A stretch of 64,000 nucleotides of DNA, taken from assembly GCA_030762935.1 (NCBI GenBank), contig CM060900.1, positions 403,457,632 to 403,521,631 on the forward strand. Reading direction: 5' to 3'. The translations under genes were made by a program, and so were the position numbers. The notes beneath the pieces were generated by a model. That model searched no databases. It had not been told where the DNA came from and saw only the letters and a program-made list of their open reading frames with translations. Below, in pieces: positions 57,150 to 64,000 of the stretch (position 1 is the first letter of the stretch; every line of letters starts with the position of its first letter). The DNA comes from Hymenopus coronatus. Taxonomy: Eukaryota > Arthropoda > Insecta > Mantodea > Hymenopodidae.

Positions 57150-60100
57150 ACACCAAAATTGGTTACAAAAATAATTATCTTTATTTCACTCCTGCACAAT
57201 AATTTACACATACAGTTGACTGCTCTCACACTACTGTTCGCTAAGACTTGCAACCAAAGGCTGACTTAAGGCATGCCAAGTTGGCCTGCAACTCTTCCTC
57301 ATACAGCTGACATCAACAGATGTTACTGGAAGCTGGAAGCTGAAGCTTCTGGCATGTGCCAATTATGTTGATGTGTTGCATTTGAAGGCTTTTGATTATT
57401 GGTAATGCTTTCCTCTGTTTATTGCAATCCAAGGTCTCTAGCTTCTGCAACTGTGAGAATGGCAGCAAACACATGCTGCATTTTATGAGCCAGCAGGGTA
57501 ATTACAGTGTTCCCTCCCCAGAGCTGGTTTTCCTGATCAGCACCATCATAGGGGCTAGACAATCCAAGTGCACTACCAGCTTCTTCCATTGGGGCAGCCT
57601 CAGGATGCGGTAGACATAATTTGTCCTCTTCACCATAAGATATGACCCATGCCATTGCTGTTGAAGCTTGGAGCAGAATCCTTTGGTCTGGATAGAGCAA
57701 CACAGACAACAAATCATCTTGCTGGAAACTGGTTTTTGACCTGCTGGTTGTAACAGGACTTGATCCCATTGCTCGCTATTTGGATGTCCTGTATTGCCAT
57801 CTCATGCATGTCATAAAGTTGGCCTATAAGATTCCACTTGTAGTCAACTACTGGCTACTCTGCCACAGGAGGACTTCCAAACATTAGGTCACACGGTAGA
57901 TGCGGCTCTCTGCCAAAGATAAATTGGCCAGTGTCAATCCGGTGGTGTAGTAAGCTGAAAAGTAGTAAGCCAGCAAGATAAAACTCGCAGAGGACACCAA
58001 TGATTTTAAAATGCTAGTGGATTCCATGACCTGAAAATTAAATACTAGGTTTTTATGTGTTTTTATTTTGTTGTTTTAAGTTTTGGTCACATTTAGAAGC
58101 ACCGGAGTTCAGGTCATTACAGTTTTTTTTTTCTTTTTTTGCAAGAGCAGATAAATAGTTCACATGCCATTGAATTAATGTAGTATTACTTAAAGTCTGC
58201 ATCAATATACAGCAGTTAGTATGAAATAGTTATCAATAACAATTACACAGATGGCTGGATTCAAACCTACCCCCTAAGTAGCATATTGAACTCAAAACTC
58301 TGAACTTTGGCACCATCAAGTGCTCTGCTCTGTTTGTTTAGAAAGGCAACAAGAAGCTGAAATCAATAGGTTCTATTTAGTATTTGCACATTTACTTGCA
58401 CATTTTTTGCAAGGAAAAGTTCTTTTAATAACTTGCAAGTTGTTACTGTATATCATAACATAATAAACAGTGACTTAACCTGGATTTTCCATCTCTGACT
58501 TGCAGAAAAAGTATGTGCAGTGTGAATCAGGGTCAGTGAACTTTGTGTCTTTCTGTGGGGCCAAAAGAGATTCTTTTGAAATTTACAGCACTCAAACATT
58601 TTTGCTATGACTACACACACTAATCCTGGGTGGGATGTCCTCCCAGGAGTGGCCCCTATCTTGCATCGTCCAGCTGCTCCCTCCTCAGCGCTGCACTATC
58701 TTATCAAGCTGCAGGCATCACCGAAATAACACAGACAGATGGAACAGGCTCCCTCTTTTCAACCTTAGTGCAGTGTCTACACTCCTCTGGACAGTCATCT
58801 GGACATGGCATCTGCATTGGAGTGGCTCCTTCCTTTCCTATGTTCTGATGTAAAGTTGTACTCTTGCAGCCTCTGGACACCACAGGCTGTCTGGCCCTCC
58901 AGGTTCTTGAAGCTTAACAGCCAGGTGAGGGTGGAGTGTCAGTCCTCAGATGGGATGGCTGATCATACAGGTCTTGTGGAAGTACTCCAGTGCCTTCACT
59001 ACAGCCAGGAGCTCTTGCTGGGTAATACAGTAGTTCTTTTCTACTTTGGAAAGTGTCTTGCTGTAACAGGCAATTACCCACTCCTGGCCATCCTGGGCCA
59101 CTGATAGAATGATGCCAATGCTGGTGTTGCTGGCTTATATGTCCACAATAAAGTCGCCACCAGGTTGTGAAATCCTAAAATAGGAGCACTTCAGAGTGCT
59201 GGTATTAGCACTTGGAATGCATGCTCTGCTTCTTCTGATAACATGCAAAGTAAGTGCTCTTCCATCACATGAGTGAGCGGTTTTGTGATGTTGGGGAAAC
59301 CACTAATGAACCGGCAGTAGTAGCTTCATAGGCCCAGAAAGCTTTGTCTCATTTGTCTTTTGAGTGAGGCCAATCTCTAAGTGCTCAAGCCTGCTCTGGG
59401 TTCATGGCCACACAGAGACTATGGTGGGACTATGACCCAAGTATTTCACTTCCTTGCAGAAGATTTGGCACTTCTTTGCATTCACCTTCAAGTGCGCTGC
59501 CTGCAGCCTTTGCAATACCTTTATCAGGTTCTCAAGATGTTCTTTGAAGATGTTGCTTACAACGATGTCATCTAGATATAGCAGGCAGGCGTCTTAAGTC
59601 AACCCTGTCTAATCACTGATTCCATGAGGTACTGAAAGCTGGCTGGTGCATGGCAGGGGCCAAAAGCCATAACTTTAAATTGCCAACATCCTTGGCCAGG
59701 CAAAATGGTGATCTTCTTCTTGTCTTTGGAATCTAAGGCCACTTGCCAGTATCCTGATCTCAAGTCCAAAGTCAAGAGCAACTGGATCCAAAAAGTGTGT
59801 CCAGGGTGTCGTCAATATGGGGTAAGGGGAAACAGTCTTTTATGGTGATGGCATTCAGCTTCCTGTAGTGCATGCAGAAGTTTACCTCACCATTCTTCTT
59901 CACCAACATCACAGGGGAGCACCAGAGTTGTCGGACTCTAAAATGTTCCCCCTAGATTTCATGTCCTCCATGACCTGTTCCTCTGCTTGCTTTACCAGGG
60001 GAACACGTCTTAGTGATTGCCAGATAGGTTGGGCATCTCTGGCATCAATGGGTTTGTCAATTTCCTTCAGCTTTTCACCGACCTCTTCCATTTTTTTTCT

Positions 60101-60460
60101 GGTTGCCAGCCAGTCGTTTGTCAATTTTGGTTGACAATTTTGTTTTTTTGTGTTCTCCATTACTTGACTCAGTCATTTCATTTATCTTGTTACAGTCAAA
60201 GACTGACTCAAGACTTATTAACTTGGCCCGCAACTCTTCCTTATATAACTGTCAACAGAAGTTACTGGAAGCTGAAGATTCTGGTGTTGGAATGTTGCAT
60301 TCCAAGGTTTCCGGTTATTGGCATTGCTCTTCCTGTGTTTATCACATTCCAAAGTGCAGCACATACCAATGAACATGGGAGCAATCACACTCATGTGCAA
60401 CATTTTAAGGGCTGGCAAGGCAATTACAATGTGCAATTGTGAATATCTAACACACCATTT
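57150..60460 (-). mobile_element. Ty3/gypsy LTR retrotransposon, gag-less, decayed
   Basis: LTR-like ends at about 57150-57510 and 60170-60455 share blocks such as TGTTACTGGAAGCTG/AAGTTACTGGAAGCTG, TTGCATT(C/T), and GGCCTGCAACTCTTCCT/GGCCCGCAACTCTTCCT. On the minus strand, from right to left: the RT N-terminal region, RT core, RNase H and integrase tail. Internal DNA is ~2.7 kb, so gag and protease are deleted. Orientation matches the host gene. It lies upstream of the putative first exon. Confidence 0.75.
57520..60160 (-). pseudogene. Gypsy pol remnant (RT, RNase H, integrase end)
   Basis: 59909-60160 includes RRVPLVKQAEEQVMEDMKSR, then G and ESDNSGAPL, the segment just before the RT fingers. 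59599-59781 includes TLDLRSGYWQVALDSKDKKK and VMAFGPCHAPASFQYLME (RT core with the catalytic-strand TLDLRSGYWQV). 58900-59160 gives an RNase H (DFIVDI, SIGIILSVAQDGQEWVIACY, then a TQQELLAVVKAL segment) and 58640 a NADAMSRWPC end. 57770-57930 is an integrase C-terminal region. Frameshifts and stops make it inactive. Confidence 0.78.
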
Positions 60461-60626
60461 AAAATTACATTCAAAGTCCAGACTTTAAATGAAAACTAAT
60501 CTCACTGGTCATTCCATATATAACACCATATTTAGTACTTTAATTGCTCCACACCATTCCACACTTATTATTTTAAATTGTTATTCCCAAATTTCACTTT
60601 CACATTTTCCATAGTACTTTGTGAAC
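60461..60626. other. Short spacer between gypsy and Penelope-like elements
   Basis: No feature recognised. Confidence 0.4.
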
Positions 60627-60684
60627 TCTTCAAATGATTTATTACTGATTTATTGTGGACTTTGTGACAGTGATGTGTTTTAAC

Positions 60685-61217
60685 ATTTGAAAATTAGTTG
60701 AGTCGATTTCGTAACAGTACATCACTTACTTTTTATTTCGGAAAACATGTGCTTCCACTGTCAATTTCTTTGGTCGACTGCCGGCATTGCTTTCTGTGGT
60801 GGTTGTCTCTGTCCCCAGTGGTGGTTTGATGAACTCCTGTATCAATAGGTCGCCTGGTGGGATTTCGAAATTGAAAACGCAGTTCTTGTTTTTCCAAATA
60901 TATATGTTTTCCCAAACGTTTAATTCAGTCTTCCTTGTGATGTTTTTGAGTATTTTTGGGCTTCTACTTAAGGTGTGTTTCTCTTTCTAAAAATGCTGAG
61001 CTACTGCAGATTTGTCTTCTTGTTTGAGTTTAATATTTCAGTGGTGTTCTTTTGCTCTTGTTTTTATATTTCTTTTTGCTTGGCTGATGTAGATTTTTTC
61101 ATAGTCATTGAAGCTGAACTGATATATTCCTGGTTTGTTTAATTGTGGGATATCATCTTTTAATTTAGAATTTAAAATGTTTTTTATGGAGTAATTGTTT
61201 TTTGGGGCTAGGATGAT
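60685..61217 (-). pseudogene. GIY-YIG endonuclease, left arm of second palindrome
   Basis: The minus strand reads IILAPKNNYSIKNILNSKLK, GIYQFSFNDYEKIYISQAKR and the KTRAKEHH helix. The C-x-x-C pair is replaced by F/Y and YIG by YIS, so the nuclease motif is damaged, and there are frame breaks further on. Its truncated 5' end is at about 61217. Confidence 0.8.
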
Positions 61218-61770
61218 GTGTAGATCTACAAGAAGTTTACATACTACCCTACAACTTTCTACAAATTCCAGAGGATCTTCAAATGACATATCATCCTAGC
61301 CCCAAAAAACAATTACTCCATAAAAAACATCTTAAATTCTAAATTAAAAGATGATATCCCATAGTTAAACAAACCAGGAATATATCAGTTCAGCTGCAAT
61401 GACTGTGAAAAAATCTACATCAGCCAAACAAAAAGAAATATAAAAACAATAGCAAAAGAGCACCACAGAAATATTAAACTCAAACAAGAAGACAAATCCG
61501 CAGTACCTTGGCATTTTTGGAAAGAGAAACACACCATAAATAGAAGCCCAAAAATACTCAAAAACATCACAGGGAAGACAGAATTAAAAATTTGGGAAAA
61601 CATATATTTGGAAAAACAAGAACCGCATTTTCAATTTCAAAATCCTGCCAGGCGACCTACTGATACAGAGGTTCATCAAACCCCCACCGGGGATAGACAC
61701 AACCACCATAGAATGCAATGCCAGCAGTGGACCAAAGGAATTGACAATGGAAGCACATGGCTTCTGAAAC
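61218..61770 (+). pseudogene. GIY-YIG endonuclease, right arm of second palindrome
   Basis: Plus-strand counterpart starting at the DLQEVYIL-equivalent DNA (TAGATCTACAAGAAGTTTAC) and passing a Q-F-S-C-N-D-C-E-K-I-Y-I segment. Interrupted by a stop at the NKP position (ATAGTTAAACAAACC) and a deletion in the D-I-I-L-A region. Non-functional. Confidence 0.8.
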
Positions 61771-61889
61771 ATGTTTTCCGAAATAAAAAGTGATGTAGTG
61801 TTACAAAATTGACTCAACTAATTTTCAATTCTTCAAATGATGTTTGTTATACATGCAAGAACAAAATAGAATCAGCCTTCATAAACATG

Positions 61890-62900
61890 ATAGAAAAATT
61901 AAGAATGAGTACATAACACAAGCAATGTTTATTTCCTAGCACATTGCACAATAAGATACTTCTCATTTTCTGGTATAAACGACATTACGTCTGATAAAGT
62001 TTTCATAAAAGAAGAAAATGATCTTTCAGCATCGCAAGATGTCACAGTACTATACTTGAACAAGTTCATTTTTCCTACACTACAGATGCTGTAATTCTTT
62101 ACCATTCAGGATTCTGTGCATAGTGAGGAAAGTAAAGTAGCTGGGGTTTCTCTCAATTACATTCTAGAACTTTTGAGATACATGTACTCCAATGTTACCT
62201 TTTACAGAAGAGAATTTTTACTTCACATTCTCATAGTATCCATAGATTCCTGCAGGGAGTCTGAAGATTCCAATTTTGCGATCTTCTCTTGAAGCCAACA
62301 AAAATTGTGTGCAACAGAGCTCCCAATTTTAGGTTCAAGCAGCTTGAGCTTCACACACTTACAGGGATAATTCTGGTGAGAATCTTTATAATACAGATTC
62401 AAAACGTTCAGTGTAAAACTTGATGGCTTTTATCTGAGTGCCCCACCTCGTCCACCTGGTTTCAGTGGCAGAGCAAGATTAGATAGCTGTTTTTGTAGCA
62501 CTGAACTCTTTGAAGAGCTTTCACAGCTTTTACTGTAGATGAAACTAGTGTATTAAGTTAACGGAAGTTGGTTCTCATTTCTTCTGCCACACACTTCAGA
62601 GAACGAGCAAAGCATGTTGAGTGTACTAAGTTCAGATAGAATACTTTGAGAGCATTTCCAGCTTTCAATATATATATTGCAGCATCGGAGAACATTACCA
62701 ACACTTTCTTCTTGACCTCTATTGGCCCAAAATGTCAACATATTGGCAAATGATTTGTATGCTTCAGGGGTTTGGAAGCAATCAGGAATAGTTTGTTTAG
62801 AGCTTCAGGGTCTAGTTTTCCCCACAAGATTTGCTGCATAGTCTCATCCACAGTAATCCATATGCATAAATTATGCTGTCCTTAAAAAGTTAATTTTTTG
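61890..62900 (-). pseudogene. hAT transposase remnant (copy 4)
   Basis: The minus strand, read across frames, gives WITVDETMQ, then WGKLDPEALNKLFLI (first aspartate region, about 62780-62860), KKKVLVMFSDAAIYILKAGN and HSTCFARSLKCVAEEMR (second aspartate region, 62580-62720), a W-T-R-W-G-T segment (about 62440) and the hATC end DAERSFSSFMKTLSDVMSFI (about 61960-62040). The order matches copies 1-3. Termini were not found. Confidence 0.75.
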
Positions 62901-64000
62901 AGATGTAGGATGATGTTGAATTTGTGTCAATAGAACTTGCTTTCTTAACGAATGGTGGTGTGCATTATTTTTGTATAGTGCACTTCACATATATTGTCCC
63001 AATGACAACTTTGTGTAACATTCTACTTTCTTTTCACATATTTAGCACACTATGATTTTAGCACCTGTAGAAGCCCTTCATTTAACGTAATCCATTTTTG
63101 AAACTTTACAGCTAGTGAAGATCCTATTGGTGCCATTAAAGATATCACTTCTATTTGTAAAGCTTAGTGATGACTTCTCAGAGAAAACAAAACAGAATTG
63201 ATGTCACAACAGTACGTGCAATCTTGGTGGTACAAGTTTGGAGTTTGTTAATTGCTGTCAATCAAGTGCAATACTACAGTGCACCACAACTGTACAAAAG
63301 TTATTTTTAAGTTTATTAGACTGCCGTTATATACAGAAAATGCTTAAATGATCACAGCTGTACATCAATATTATTATTTAATCCTAACTTAAATTGTTAA
63401 TACAATTTATTCTCATTTTTAAAGGAAGAAAATTACAGGAAGGATAGTAATCAAGAACATATAAATATAATAATTAAGTAAAAAAATGGCTAAATGTTTA
63501 TTCTTATGTAAGATTGTGCAAAATTTGTAATATGTAAAAAATATATAAAATGGAACTTCAGTATAGCAATCTACATGCTTCAATTTGTAGAAATTTCCTG
63601 TTTTCAGGTGTCTACACATAAAGAAATAGCATTTGTAATTACATTAAGTAACATGAAAAATTTGTGATGCAGCCAATAGATGGGATAAAAGACACATTTT
63701 GATGAGTACACTGAAAAAAAATGTTGAAGTTTTGCAAGAAATAAAAGGAGGGGGAAAATATGTTTGGTTACCATACTTTCCATTGCAGTTAGATTACAAA
63801 ATTCATGTTGTAAGTGTAAATTGAATGATTTTAAGAATGTGACCACAGTTACTTTAGCAAATTATGGGGATGATACCAACTTTTCAAATGATCTGTAATT
63901 CTCAAAACAATTCATGTGTGTACATAAGAAGCATTTTTATATTTAATGCAAGCAACTAAAGGAGAAACAAATTTATTTTAGCCTTGAATGAAAGAAAGTA
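62901..64000. other. Right end of window, no gene
   Basis: AT-rich DNA without recognised coding or repeat features; it may include further hAT copy 4 sequence. Confidence 0.4.

Larger units (their letters stand above)
60639..61829. mobile_element. Second Penelope-like inverted dimer with 12 bp target duplication
   Basis: TCTTCAAATGAT occurs at 60627-60638 and 61830-61841. The left arm (about 60685-61217) is in minus orientation, the right arm (about 61218-61829) in plus orientation. Both are diverged copies of the same GIY-YIG region as at 51872-53580. The arms are unequal: the right arm starts about 70-85 bp further 5' in the element. The left end bears the same tail (TGGACTTTGTGACAGTGATG). 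Confidence 0.85.

Overview
This is eukaryotic, AT-rich DNA, most likely from an insect or other arthropod with a large, repeat-laden genome. That inference rests on GT-AG spliced exons, very long introns and an arthropod-like mix of transposons (mariner, Tc1, hAT, piggyBac-type, Jockey/RTE-like LINEs, Ty3/gypsy and Penelope-like elements). There are no operons, ribosome binding sites or CRISPR arrays.

One host gene can be supported: a synaptophysin-family (MARVEL domain, four-pass synaptic vesicle protein) gene on the minus strand. Five phase-compatible coding exons read from right to left: 56550-56594 (putative start exon), 44267-44341, 8735-8853, 7041-7224 and 60-236. Together they give exactly 200 codons. 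The C-terminal exon or exons, including the fourth membrane segment and the tail, lie beyond the left edge. The introns are about 12.2, 35.4, 1.5 and 6.8 kb.

Almost everything else is transposon sequence inside or upstream of this gene. Left to right: a hAT element with terminal inverted repeats and a target duplication (1180-5751); a mariner 3' fragment (7526-7980); a purine tract (8410-8693); a Tc1 3' fragment (9393-9790); a second hAT copy (9838-12478) carrying an ~850 bp dispersed repeat; a near-intact mariner with long ORF (13399-14714); a Jockey-like LINE (14890-16990); a decayed mariner (17209-18501); a third hAT copy (18590-23250) split by a LINE that itself carries a 233 bp insertion; a LINE RNase H remnant (about 26110-26745); a ~7.6 kb inverted duplication of a Tc1-bearing segment (27190-34850); Ty3/gypsy pol debris (34900-36650); an RTE-like LINE (37930-40680) split by a 517 bp piggyBac-type MITE; another RTE-like C-terminal fragment (43190-44110); a gag-only LTR element (45690-47180); a LINE 3' end (50820-51165); a near-perfect 1.7 kb Penelope-like palindrome (51829-53580); a second gypsy element upstream of the putative start exon (57150-60460); a second Penelope-like palindrome (60639-61829); and a fourth hAT copy (61890-62900).

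The most notable structures are the two Penelope-like inverted dimers. Each holds two 5'-truncated GIY-YIG endonuclease copies joined head to head and is flanked by its own 12-13 bp target duplication. They have different truncation points, so head-to-head dimerisation with single-unit integration seems to have happened twice.
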